Shown: one piece after another, positions 54,934 to 63,730 of the stretch
Position numbering within the stretch: the stretch's first letter is position 1
Layout: the number at the start of each line of letters is the position of its first letter
NCBI GenBank assembly: GCA_018242725.1
Contig: JAFEBI010000008.1
Span: 1-64,000, forward strand
Reading direction: 5' to 3'
DNA: 64,000 nucleotides
Source of the DNA: Nitrospira sp.
GTDB lineage: Bacteria > Nitrospirota > Nitrospiria > Nitrospirales > Nitrospiraceae
The notes under the pieces: generated by a model
Told to the model about the DNA's origin: nothing
The model's input: only the letters and a program-made list of their open reading frames with translations
The model's database searches: none
Translations under genes and position numbers: made by a program

Positions 54934-57900
54934 ATGCGGGATTTTGCTTTTAGTATTATTAGGAGGCGGAGGAGATCCGGTATCGCACGGATGATGCAAT
55001 CCGTGTTGTTAACTGGCAGTCTGTTGTTCGCTCCTATGTTGTTTGCGGCGGAATCGGGTGATGGTCAGCATGGCGGACATGCAACTCCGGTGGCGATGCC
55101 GGGCTGGGCTCAGCAGCTGAAGGGGCAGACGGTGGTTGAGAGTGCCATTGAGGGGCACGCTGACAGTGCCCAAAAGATGGAGATGCAGCATCACCGTCTG
55201 ATGGAGAAACTGGAAGGGCAGGTTCAGCAGGATGCGAAGGCCCAGCAGACCTCCGGCGGATTCAACGGTATGTCGATGATGCACCAGTATATGGGGCAGG
55301 ATGGAAGCAGCTTCCTCCTCATGACGGATTCCGGGAAGGGTGAGCCCGTGTTGAACTCGGGTGGGACGTGCCCTGCCGGCGTGCCGGTGAAACAGTTCGA
55401 TGTGTCGATGATCAACATCGAGATCACCTTGAACCGTTGGCTCGACTTCTATCCGGGCTACATGTACGTGTTGACGGAGGATCTTCCCAAGGCTCGTGCC
55501 GAGGAGACAAAAAACAAAGAGGCTCGGGAGAAGGATGGATATGATACAGGTGCTGTCTCCACCGGATTGCAAGGCGATGTGATTCAGCCACTTGTCATGC
55601 GCGCAAATCCTGGAGATTGCGTGAAGATGACTTTGCGCAATCAGATGGAAGGTGAGGATGGGAGTCTGTTTATTCAGGCGTCCAGTATGGTCGTGAGCTC
55701 GACCGGCAAGCCAGCGACCACCACAAACCCTGAATCTATTGTGGCCCCAGGCAAGACGCAAGAATTTGAATGGTATCTTCATCCTCAGATGCAGGAAGGA
55801 GTACGTCAGTTCCATTCCTTCAGTCATGACCGTGAGCTGACGGTGTTAGGCCTCTTCGGGGCGTTCGTTGTAGAGCCGAAGGGCTCGAAGTATGTCGAGG
55901 CCTTGGGAAGCGGAGGGCCCGCTCCTGAGGTGAAGAGTGGATGGCAGGTCAATATTGATAACGGGTCAGGACCTGATTTTCGTGAGTTTGTGCTTTTCTA
56001 TCATGAAGTCGGGGACGAAGCGTTCCGTCCGTTGAATAAGAAGGGTGACTTCCTGCCTCAGCGTGATCCGCTGACAGATGCCTATCGTCCGGGTGGCCGT
56101 GGGATTAACTATCGCAGTGAGCCGTTCGGGATCGATCAGATGCATCTTCAGCACGAGTACTTCGGGTTTGAAGATGAATCGATGGGATATAGCTCTTATA
56201 CGTTCGGTGATACACCGACCACGATCGCCCGTGGCTATTTGGGCGATCCTGTGAAGTGGCGAATTGTTCATGGTGGATCCGAAGTGTTCCACTCGCACCA
56301 TCCTCATAGCGGAACGATTCGGTGGCAACGAAGCCCGGGCACTGAACCGAACAATCTTTGGGCCATGGGCTCGGATGGACCAGTAAAGTATCCGATCGTA
56401 CGAACCAAGTCCGATCGTGTGGACGTGGAAGTGGTCGGTCCATCGGAAGCATTGGATCTTGAACCCGAATGCGGTGGTGGTGGCTGTCAGCATCTGGCTG
56501 GCGAATTCCTGTATCACTGCCATGTCGCGCACCATTATGTGGCAGGGATGTGGGGCTATGGGCGGTTCTATAACACCCTTCAAGTGGGTGCGGCTCATAC
56601 GGACAGCATGCCTGACCTCCGGGAACTACCGGATCGTCAGGGTCGGATGAAACTCGGTGTTTCTTCAGACAAGCTGATCGGGACCACGGTCGATTGGTTT
56701 GGAAAGACGTTCAAGATCGTCGATAAGGGTCAGAAGACCAATTGGAAGTCCAATCCGGTGGTCGTAAACGTCAAGGATTGGGTGGAGATGTTCGTCCCAG
56801 CACAAGGTAGGCCAGGTCATACCGACGATGAGAAGGGGCAGATCCTTTCCTACGACTCAACGGTATGGGATTGGAAGTGGGATGGGAATATCGCGCGCGG
56901 AGAGCGTGAAAGTACCGCGCAGAATCCAAAGTACGCGTGGGCGGCCAAGTGGGATGACAGCACCAGGCCTGCCATTCTGTTTGACCCAACAACAGGCAAG
57001 ATGGCTTGGCCGTTGTTCAAACCGCACTTCGGAAAGCGTGTGCCGTTCTCGGCCAACCATAGCGGTGCGCCTTGGTTGGAGCCGATCCACCAGGACGAAA
57101 ATGGTGAACGGACGTCCGAACCGGCAAAGCCGGGAGAGCAGGGACGGTGGAGTCTCTGTCCGGATAACGCCAATCGTAAGCACTACAATATTCACTTCGT
57201 TCGTATGCCGATCACTCTGGCCAAGAAGCAGGGGAAAGAGCCGGCCATGGTCGACAAGGACGGCTTGATCTATGTGCTTCATGAAGAAGAGCGTTTGACC
57301 AGGGCGAATGACGATATGAAGCTCCCTGCGGTCATTCGCGCCAACGTCTATGACTGTGTGGACGTGCTTCTGACGAGCGAGTGGGATGACGACGACTACA
57401 CGAATTTTCAGTCGTCCAAGATCAATATCCACCCGCATTTCTTCCAGTTCGACACAGGGAACTCTGATGGCGTGATCTCAGGATTTGAATATGAGATGTC
57501 GGTTCGGCCGTTCACCATGTGGGGGAAGAAGACCAAGCATGGGTTGCCGGCGCCGATGGTCGCCAAGCTTGAAGGCGCGGTAAAAGCAGGAGCGAAGTCA
57601 TTCAAGATCAAGATGGCTCCAGGCGCCACGCCTTTCCATGTCAACACCGAAGTTATGGTCGGCATGGATTGTTTGGAGAAGGGCAACGATCCGACGGCCT
57701 CATTGCCACGGGACAAGAGCTGTCAGGAAATTGTCCGGATTAAGGAGATCAAGGGTAATCAGGTTACCTTCTTTAAACCGCTGAAACACAATCACCCAGC
57801 TGGCGATCTGGTGTCGCCGGAGTTTGTCCGTTATCGGTGGTGGGTGGATGTGGATATGGGAACCGTGTTCTGGCATGACCACGCCTTTGGTGCGACAACC

Positions 57901-59883
57901 TGGCCCCATGGCGGGTTCGGCGTGACGATCGTGGAACCGTTCGGCTCCACGTATCATGATCCGAAGAACGGCAAGTTGGTCTACAGTGGTCCGATCGCGG
58001 ATATCCATAGCAATGAACCGATCGGAGCTGGCGTCAGCGGCAGTTTCCGTGAATTGATGGTATCGATCCATGACACGGTGCCACATACGGTCAACGTTAT
58101 CGAAGCGGGTAATCCTCCTGGCCAACCGATAGAAGTGGCGTTGGAAGCCGGGAAAACCGTGTCGTTCCAGATGCCGGAGAAAATCCTGAACGCTCCGAAT
58201 AAGTACATAAACGGCGGAACGCATACGACCGGCAGCGGCTTCAATTTCCGCGCGGCTCCGTTTGCGCAGCGTCTGTCCAATAATCCGGACACGTCAAAGC
58301 TGTTCAGCAGCGCGATCCATGGAGATCCTGGTACGCCATTGATTCGTGCGTATACAGGCGACACATTAGTAGTTCGCCTGTTGCATCAGCTCATGAATGA
58401 ATCTCACGTCTGGACGATCTCCGGCCATACCTTCCTTACGGAACGGTATGCGGCGGATGCCAATCGGAAGAACTCGATTCACATCGGGATCGCCGAGCGG
58501 TACGATTTGGTCACAAAAGCCGGTGGTTTCCAGGGTATGCCTGGTGACTACATTCACTTCAACGGACGAAGCTCACACTTTGCGGAAGGTGGATGGGGGA
58601 TCTTGCGGGTCCTGGACAAACAGGTTCCCGACTTGATGCCGCTGCCGAGGGGAACCAATCCTCAAGGCATTCCTGCCACGCCGAGTTCGGTGTGTCCGGC
58701 TGATGCCCCGGTGAAGAACTTCAGCGTGGTGGCGTTGGATCGCCCGATGAAGCTCAATCCGAAGGCGCCGGATACGATTGAAGTGGATTTTGAGCGGAAG
58801 ATCGAAATGACCATGCCGGAAGGCAAGATCTTCGCGCTGGAGGGAGAAGCAACGAGGGTGTCCAGTGGTGCGACGCCGCATCCGTTGACACTCCGCGCGA
58901 ACTTGGGCGACTGTATTAAGGTCAATTTGACCAATAAAATGAAGGCAAGTCGGGCGTCGTTCTTTGCGCCTGGTCTGGCCTTTGATCCAAAAGACAGTCA
59001 GGGGCTGAACGTCGGCAACAATGGCGGCGATCAGACCGTCGGGCCCGGTGAGAAGCGTCAGTACACCTACTATGCCCATCCGTCCAATAAGGAGACAACC
59101 TCCTTGGTGTGGGACGGTGGCAATATCATTGTAAACCCACGAAACGGGTTGTATGGAGCAATCATCATCGGTCCGCGTGGGTCTCAGTACCGTGACCCTG
59201 TGAGCGGTGCGGACGTATCAGAGAAAAACTCCTGGCGGGCGGACGTGATCGTGGATACGACGCTGCCGGAGAATGTCGGGAAACGGAACTACCGAGACGT
59301 GGCCCTCTTCTTCCAAGACGAGGACAACATCATCGGAACGTCATTCATGCCCTATGTGCAGAACGTAGCGGGGTTGACGTCAGTGAACTACCGCGCCGAA
59401 CCGTACAAGTTCCGTGAGGATCAGGGGTGTTCGCTCGGAAAGATCTTCCAACCTTGTGTGGTCGATAAACCGGAAGATCCTGCGACGCCGCTGATCGAGG
59501 CGCACGCGGGCGATGCGGTCAGGATTCACGTGATCGGCGCCAATAGTGAACAAAACGGAATGTTCGGAGTCGAAGGCCATGAGTGGCCGATCGAGCCGTA
59601 CATGCCGGGTGCCGACATGATCAGTGTGGTGGAGTATGCCGGCTCTGAGACCCTTGATGTCTTCCTTCGTGGCGGTGCGGGTGGTCCGTATCGTCAAGTC
59701 GGTGACTTCGTGTGGTCGAATCAGCGGCTGCCTTACACGCAGTCAGGTCAGTGGGGGTATCTCCGGGTATTGCCGGCTGGTGATACACGGATTCAACCAC
59801 TCGGTGCTGGCGGAGCAGCGGTCAAGCGGGCTGAAATGGCACCGCAGCCTAAGGCTCAGGCTATTCCGGCCGCGATGAAATAG
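54934..59883 (+). CDS. Giant exported multicopper oxidase, MofA/OmpB-like (paralogue 2)
   Basis: A 1649-residue paralogue of the protein at 45454, similar along its length. Signal peptide near residues 20-40 (SVLLTGSLLFAPMLFAAE) after a very basic IIRRRRRSG stretch. Three C-P-x2-A-P-V-K-type modules start at Cys146, Cys742 (here CPDNANRK) and Cys1254. Copper motifs: H453-S-H-H456-P-H458, H528-C529-H530 with the HCH-x3-H-x4-M form, H833-P-H835, F-W-H981-D-H983. The HSWHISGH segment of paralogue 1 reads HVWTISGH here, losing one histidine. Probably secreted or outer-surface; substrate unproven. Confidence 0.88.
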   Translation: MRDFAFSIIRRRRRSGIARMMQSVLLTGSLLFAPMLFAAESGDGQHGGHATPVAMPGWAQQLKGQTVVESAIEGHADSAQKMEMQHHRLMEKLEGQVQQDAKAQQTSGGFNGMSMMHQYMGQDGSSFLLMTDSGKGEPVLNSGGTCPAGVPVKQFDVSMINIEITLNRWLDFYPGYMYVLTEDLPKARAEETKNKEAREKDGYDTGAVSTGLQGDVIQPLVMRANPGDCVKMTLRNQMEGEDGSLFIQASSMVVSSTGKPATTTNPESIVAPGKTQEFEWYLHPQMQEGVRQFHSFSHDRELTVLGLFGAFVVEPKGSKYVEALGSGGPAPEVKSGWQVNIDNGSGPDFREFVLFYHEVGDEAFRPLNKKGDFLPQRDPLTDAYRPGGRGINYRSEPFGIDQMHLQHEYFGFEDESMGYSSYTFGDTPTTIARGYLGDPVKWRIVHGGSEVFHSHHPHSGTIRWQRSPGTEPNNLWAMGSDGPVKYPIVRTKSDRVDVEVVGPSEALDLEPECGGGGCQHLAGEFLYHCHVAHHYVAGMWGYGRFYNTLQVGAAHTDSMPDLRELPDRQGRMKLGVSSDKLIGTTVDWFGKTFKIVDKGQKTNWKSNPVVVNVKDWVEMFVPAQGRPGHTDDEKGQILSYDSTVWDWKWDGNIARGERESTAQNPKYAWAAKWDDSTRPAILFDPTTGKMAWPLFKPHFGKRVPFSANHSGAPWLEPIHQDENGERTSEPAKPGEQGRWSLCPDNANRKHYNIHFVRMPITLAKKQGKEPAMVDKDGLIYVLHEEERLTRANDDMKLPAVIRANVYDCVDVLLTSEWDDDDYTNFQSSKINIHPHFFQFDTGNSDGVISGFEYEMSVRPFTMWGKKTKHGLPAPMVAKLEGAVKAGAKSFKIKMAPGATPFHVNTEVMVGMDCLEKGNDPTASLPRDKSCQEIVRIKEIKGNQVTFFKPLKHNHPAGDLVSPEFVRYRWWVDVDMGTVFWHDHAFGATTWPHGGFGVTIVEPFGSTYHDPKNGKLVYSGPIADIHSNEPIGAGVSGSFRELMVSIHDTVPHTVNVIEAGNPPGQPIEVALEAGKTVSFQMPEKILNAPNKYINGGTHTTGSGFNFRAAPFAQRLSNNPDTSKLFSSAIHGDPGTPLIRAYTGDTLVVRLLHQLMNESHVWTISGHTFLTERYAADANRKNSIHIGIAERYDLVTKAGGFQGMPGDYIHFNGRSSHFAEGGWGILRVLDKQVPDLMPLPRGTNPQGIPATPSSVCPADAPVKNFSVVALDRPMKLNPKAPDTIEVDFERKIEMTMPEGKIFALEGEATRVSSGATPHPLTLRANLGDCIKVNLTNKMKASRASFFAPGLAFDPKDSQGLNVGNNGGDQTVGPGEKRQYTYYAHPSNKETTSLVWDGGNIIVNPRNGLYGAIIIGPRGSQYRDPVSGADVSEKNSWRADVIVDTTLPENVGKRNYRDVALFFQDEDNIIGTSFMPYVQNVAGLTSVNYRAEPYKFREDQGCSLGKIFQPCVVDKPEDPATPLIEAHAGDAVRIHVIGANSEQNGMFGVEGHEWPIEPYMPGADMISVVEYAGSETLDVFLRGGAGGPYRQVGDFVWSNQRLPYTQSGQWGYLRVLPAGDTRIQPLGAGGAAVKRAEMAPQPKAQAIPAAMK

Positions 59884-59907
59884 CGGAGCCGAGATAGCAT
59901 CGTATCT

Positions 59908-59952
59908 GTGGGGGAGTCGCCTGTTTCATGCGACTCCCCCACGTGCGTTTTT
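59908..59952 (+). terminator. Strong terminator after oxidase gene 2
   Basis: GTGGGGGAGTCGC (59908-59920) pairs perfectly with GCGACTCCCCCAC (59930-59942) around a 9-nt loop, followed by GTGCGTTTTT. The cupredoxin gene starts 64 bases later, without a clear promoter between. Confidence 0.9.
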
Positions 59953-60015
59953 GACGGCAGTTCCTCTATCTAGTGCGGAAGACAAGAGAGTGATCGATTG
60001 AATTAAGGAGTAAGT

Positions 60016-60954
60016 ATGAACCTTATAGCAATCAGTCGATGGATCATCGGGTCCGCAATACTGGCGGTGAGTGGTCATGCTTTGGCGTATGAAGAGTTTG
60101 CGGTGTCAAACGGCGGCACCATTAATGGTATCGTCCAGCTTGAGGGGCAGGTTCCGAAGCCGAAAGGGTATAACCTCACGACGTTGCCTGATCCCTTTTA
60201 TTGTGGCCGTATTTCCGATGGACAAGGGTGGCGAATTTTGCAACCGTTCCATGTGGGGTCGGCCGGAGAGTTTCGAGACGTGGTGGTGTATCTTGAAGGG
60301 GTCGAGAAAGGAAAACCCTTCGAAGAAGGCACTAATCCTCAGATTGAGGCAAAAGACTGCCTATTTCTCCCTTTCACGATGGTGGTGCGTGATGATCAAT
60401 CGGTAACGGTCACCAATATGGATCCCGTCATGCACGATATTCAGGCCTATGAAACGTCACATCTAGGGGCACGGGTGTTGTTCAATGTGCCCCTGCCGAT
60501 GAATCCAGCGCATCCTCGTAACTTCAAGGATCGGAGTGATGCCGCGATGTATCACAAACATATGGCCGGTGCCCCGACGAAGCAGTTGGTGAACCTCAGC
60601 AAAGGGCGGCGGATCTTCGTCATGCAGTGTGGGTTTCATGCCTATATGGAGAGTTGGGGCGTAGCGGTCTCCAATCCATACTTCGCGAAGACGGACGAGC
60701 AGGGACGGTTCGTCATTACCGATGTTCCACCTGGGACGTACAAGTTGGTTGTCTGGCATCCCTACATTCGGACGGTGAATGAGCAGACCGTCACGGTGAA
60801 GCCGAAAGAAACTGAGGAGACAACCATCGTCGTGCAAGCTCCGACCGGACGTCTGTACGCCAACGAGGTGTTGGAGCACGATTATGTTCGTTATAATGTG
60901 ACGGACGAAGCTCAGAAAGAAATCGACCCAATGATTCAAAAACAGAAGCGGTGA
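60016..60954 (+). CDS. Amicyanin-like cupredoxin with carboxypeptidase-regulatory domain (paralogue 2)
   Basis: A 312-residue exported protein (signal peptide RWIIGSAILAVSGHALAY). Type 1 copper ligands His140 (VMHDIQ) and Cys205-x2-His208-x2-Met211 (MQCGFHAYM) match those of the protein at 50967. A 50-residue insertion between the ligands carries NPAHPRNF and MYHKHMAGAP, adding further His and Met. The C-terminal FVITDVPPGTYKLVVWHPY is the CarboxypepD_reg-like part. ATG 60016 has TAAGGAG upstream. It follows oxidase 2 across the terminator, and overlaps the next frame by four bases. Confidence 0.8.
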   Translation: MNLIAISRWIIGSAILAVSGHALAYEEFAVSNGGTINGIVQLEGQVPKPKGYNLTTLPDPFYCGRISDGQGWRILQPFHVGSAGEFRDVVVYLEGVEKGKPFEEGTNPQIEAKDCLFLPFTMVVRDDQSVTVTNMDPVMHDIQAYETSHLGARVLFNVPLPMNPAHPRNFKDRSDAAMYHKHMAGAPTKQLVNLSKGRRIFVMQCGFHAYMESWGVAVSNPYFAKTDEQGRFVITDVPPGTYKLVVWHPYIRTVNEQTVTVKPKETEETTIVVQAPTGRLYANEVLEHDYVRYNVTDEAQKEIDPMIQKQKR

Positions 60955-61007
60955 GGGAAGGCCGGATCAATGCAGGTGAAGAAGCCGTGCCATCACATGG
61001 TGGTCTC

Positions 61008-61934
61008 ATGCGATACGGTTGGATGATCGTCTTGTGTAGTCTATTGTGGCTGAGCGCTGTCTCGGCCATGGCTGATCATGAGAGCTCCAAGCAGCCGTCG
61101 TTGTGGTCCCCACGTGATGAAGCAGAGCGGTTAGGGGCGATGGAGGTGCCTGGAGGAATGGTGTCGGTGCCGGCAGGATCGTTTCTCATGGGGAGTGATC
61201 CTCGAAAAGATCGTGCTGCCGGTCCTCAAGAACAACCACAGCACCAGGTCTATCTCGATGTGTTCATGATCGACCGGTTTGAGGTGTCAAATGTGGAGTA
61301 TCTCAGATTCGTGCTCGCGACAGGAGCGGATTGGCCAAAGTTCTGGCGTGAGAGTCCATTTCCGGAGAAGGCTGCACTCCATCCTGTGATCAACGTGAGT
61401 TGGTACGAAGCCGATGCCTTTTGTCGATGGGTCGGTAAACGGCTTCCCACCGAAGCCGAATGGGAGAAAGCGGCACGTGGGGAAGATGGCCGGATTTTTC
61501 CTTGGGGGAACGAACCGGCTGGTTGGATCAAGAGCAATATCGCCCATCCCGGGTCGAAGCGAGGATTCAAGTACCCTCCACTCGCCAATATCAATCGCTA
61601 CGACAAGGGCGCCAGCCCATACGGAGTTTATCAGATGGCGGGCAATGTCAGTGAATGGGTATCGGATTGGTTTGATCCCGAGTACTATCGGCAGGGGCAT
61701 GATAAGAATCCGTCAGGGCCAGCAAGCGGAGTGCTCAAGGTTTTTCGCGGCGGGTCGTGGAATGAAGATCCGGAAGTTGCCCGCTCCGCCGGCCGCAATG
61801 GCAATTCACCAGATCGAGAAAGTTATTTGACGGGGTTTCGCTGTGCGAAGTCAGGAGATGATGGTGGAAAGGCTGAAGCATTGAATCGTGGCCGAGATGG
61901 TACTGTGCCGACGGTGATGCGGTTTTCAGAGTGA
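61008..61934 (+). CDS. SUMF1/FGE-fold exported protein, copy 2
   Basis: A 308-residue protein with a signal peptide (WMIVLCSLLWLSAVSAMA). Fold motifs: GGMVSVPAGSFLMGSDPRKD, DRFEVSNVEYLRFV, GKRLPTEAEWEKAARGEDGR, NVSEWVSDWF, FRGGSWNEDP and TGFRCAKSG. The FGE active-site cysteines are missing. ATG 61008 is chosen for the signal peptide; a GTG at 60951 that overlaps the cupredoxin stop is also possible and would make the genes coupled. Second in the operon behind oxidase 2. Confidence 0.85.
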   Translation: MRYGWMIVLCSLLWLSAVSAMADHESSKQPSLWSPRDEAERLGAMEVPGGMVSVPAGSFLMGSDPRKDRAAGPQEQPQHQVYLDVFMIDRFEVSNVEYLRFVLATGADWPKFWRESPFPEKAALHPVINVSWYEADAFCRWVGKRLPTEAEWEKAARGEDGRIFPWGNEPAGWIKSNIAHPGSKRGFKYPPLANINRYDKGASPYGVYQMAGNVSEWVSDWFDPEYYRQGHDKNPSGPASGVLKVFRGGSWNEDPEVARSAGRNGNSPDRESYLTGFRCAKSGDDGGKAEALNRGRDGTVPTVMRFSE

Positions 61935-61986
61935 GGGGTGCTAGGGTGGTGGGTGTCGACTCGTTAAGGGATAGGAGACCTTCAAT

Positions 61987-62970
61987 ATGAGAGAAGTTCA
62001 TAGGAAAGTGTGGCGTGAGGCTGGCCGGATCATCCTCATGGTCAGTGCCATCACGGTTATGGCTCACGTCGCATGGGGGTTGGATACACAAGACATTACG
62101 GTGGAATGGACGGAATCCGGGAAAAAGTTGGCCACGGAACGTGTGACCAACTGGAAGACAAAAGGGGAATTGATTTTGGTGCCCGCTGGAGAGTTCCTGA
62201 TGGGCAGCGACAAGAAGACGGATCGACTGGCGTATCGGGGCGAGATCCCGCAACGGCGCGTCTATCTCGATGCCTTTGAAATCGATAAATACGAAGTCAC
62301 AAATCTTGAGTACCTGAAATTCATTCTCGCGACCGGGCGTAATCCCCAGTTGGATTGGCGTTATGATGGTGGGAACTTCCAGGAATCAATGACGCACCAT
62401 CCGGTCATGCACGTGACGTGGCATGACGCTGACACATATTGCAAATGGGCGGGCCGACGGTTGCCGACCGAGGCGGAATGGGAGAAGGCGGCGCGGGGCG
62501 AAGATGGACGAACGAATCCCTGGGGAAACCAATCTGCGGGCTTGAGCCGAGCAAACTTCGGGAGGACGGGGCTTTCGGGACCCGTGCGGGATCGGCCCGA
62601 GCGGTTGCTGATGTACCCGCCGATCATCTCCGTGGACAAGTATGAAAACTCCGTGAGCCCTTACGGACTCTATCAAACGATGGGGAATGTGGCCGAGTGG
62701 GTATCCGATTGGTATAGCCAGGATTATTACAAAACGGCGCCGGATCGAAATCCGCGGGGACCGGAAACCGGAACTCAAAAGGCCTTTCGTGGCGGTGGCT
62801 GGATGGATAGTACTACCACGATGAGGGTGGCCATGAGGAACGGGACAGATCCGAACACCAAAATCAATTGGCTGGGGTTCCGTTGTGCGAAGTCGGTGAC
62901 CGAGGATCAGTCATCGCTTAAGACGTCTCGCGCACAACATGCGGTCCCATCTGTGGAGGCAGAGCGATGA
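61987..62970 (+). CDS. SUMF1/FGE-fold exported protein, copy 3
   Basis: A 327-residue protein with an N-terminal hydrophobic export segment (IILMVSAITVMAHVAWG). Motifs: LILVPAGEFLMGSDKKTD, DKYEVTNLEYLKFILATG, GRRLPTEAEWEKAARGEDGR, NVAEWVSDWY, FRGGGWMDS and LGFRCAKS. As in the other copies, no FGE cysteine pair follows RGGx. Closely related to the copy at 61008, so a tandem duplication. It starts 52 bases after that gene. Confidence 0.85.
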   Translation: MREVHRKVWREAGRIILMVSAITVMAHVAWGLDTQDITVEWTESGKKLATERVTNWKTKGELILVPAGEFLMGSDKKTDRLAYRGEIPQRRVYLDAFEIDKYEVTNLEYLKFILATGRNPQLDWRYDGGNFQESMTHHPVMHVTWHDADTYCKWAGRRLPTEAEWEKAARGEDGRTNPWGNQSAGLSRANFGRTGLSGPVRDRPERLLMYPPIISVDKYENSVSPYGLYQTMGNVAEWVSDWYSQDYYKTAPDRNPRGPETGTQKAFRGGGWMDSTTTMRVAMRNGTDPNTKINWLGFRCAKSVTEDQSSLKTSRAQHAVPSVEAER

Positions 62971-63033
62971 ACCGTGGCACTGTGAGACCTTGTCGCGCGC
63001 TGATTCACTGAGCCGATCAGACGAGGAGCGTAT

Positions 63034-63693
63034 ATGTTTATCACCGGGTTTCCTTCCTACATGACTCGTGCCGGGCTCTCCGATCTTCGGCTTGGGGCGT
63101 TCTTGTTCGTTGTTATGGTTGTAGCGAGTTTTCCCCAGTTGAGTGACGCAGCGCCGGGAGGAAAAACAGAAGTGCTGCCCATCCAGAAAGCTGCCCCTGC
63201 TGCAGTGGTCATTGAGGCGGCCGGTACTGAGCCAGAATTGAGACGCCAGATGAGGACAAAGAATGGTGTGGCGGAGTTGGAAAGCGGAGCGGTTCGGTTT
63301 TCGCTCGCACCAACGGGAAGCTATGGGTTCATTGCCCCGAAACAGCTTGGGTTGGCGCTGGTGACACAGAGTCCGGATTTGCTGTTGGAACGGGTGTCCA
63401 CTTCATCCGGATCCTACGAGATTCATAAGCTCGGCGACGGGAGTGGGCTTCTGGTCGGGTTTGTGGGAAATGAAGTCGTGACTCAGATTAAGCCGAGCGA
63501 ACGACTGAAAAGCGTACGAATTGTGCTGTATTCGAATCCGTTCAGCAAGGCGACGACGATCGCCGCAGTTCCGTTAACGAAACTCATGGTCGACCAAATG
63601 CCGCGTCGGATTGAGCCCAAGCAAGCGGACGGCGCTGTCTTGTTGGAAATGGATTTACAGGGTACGGCAAATCGTAAAGCTCCCAGTCAATAG
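63034..63693 (+). CDS. Exported protein of unknown function
   Basis: A 219-residue protein with an N-terminal export segment (GAFLFVVMVVASFPQLSDAA). The mature part begins with a low-complexity Ala-rich region (IQKAAPAAVVIEAAG) and continues as alternating hydrophobic strands (GFIAPKQLGLALV; YEIHKLGDGSGLLVGFVGN; VRIVLYSNPFSKATTIAAV). No family or metal ligand was recognised. It sits between SUMF1-fold copy 3 and a third cupredoxin gene in the same orientation. Confidence 0.65.
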   Translation: MFITGFPSYMTRAGLSDLRLGAFLFVVMVVASFPQLSDAAPGGKTEVLPIQKAAPAAVVIEAAGTEPELRRQMRTKNGVAELESGAVRFSLAPTGSYGFIAPKQLGLALVTQSPDLLLERVSTSSGSYEIHKLGDGSGLLVGFVGNEVVTQIKPSERLKSVRIVLYSNPFSKATTIAAVPLTKLMVDQMPRRIEPKQADGAVLLEMDLQGTANRKAPSQ

Positions 63694-63730
63694 GCGGTGT
63701 CATTGTGGATGCTGAAAGAATGGTGCGTCC

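Noticed and set aside
61008-62970. Sulfatase-activating formylglycine-generating enzymes
   Set aside because: The catalytic cysteines are absent and no sulfatase gene is nearby; only the fold is supported.
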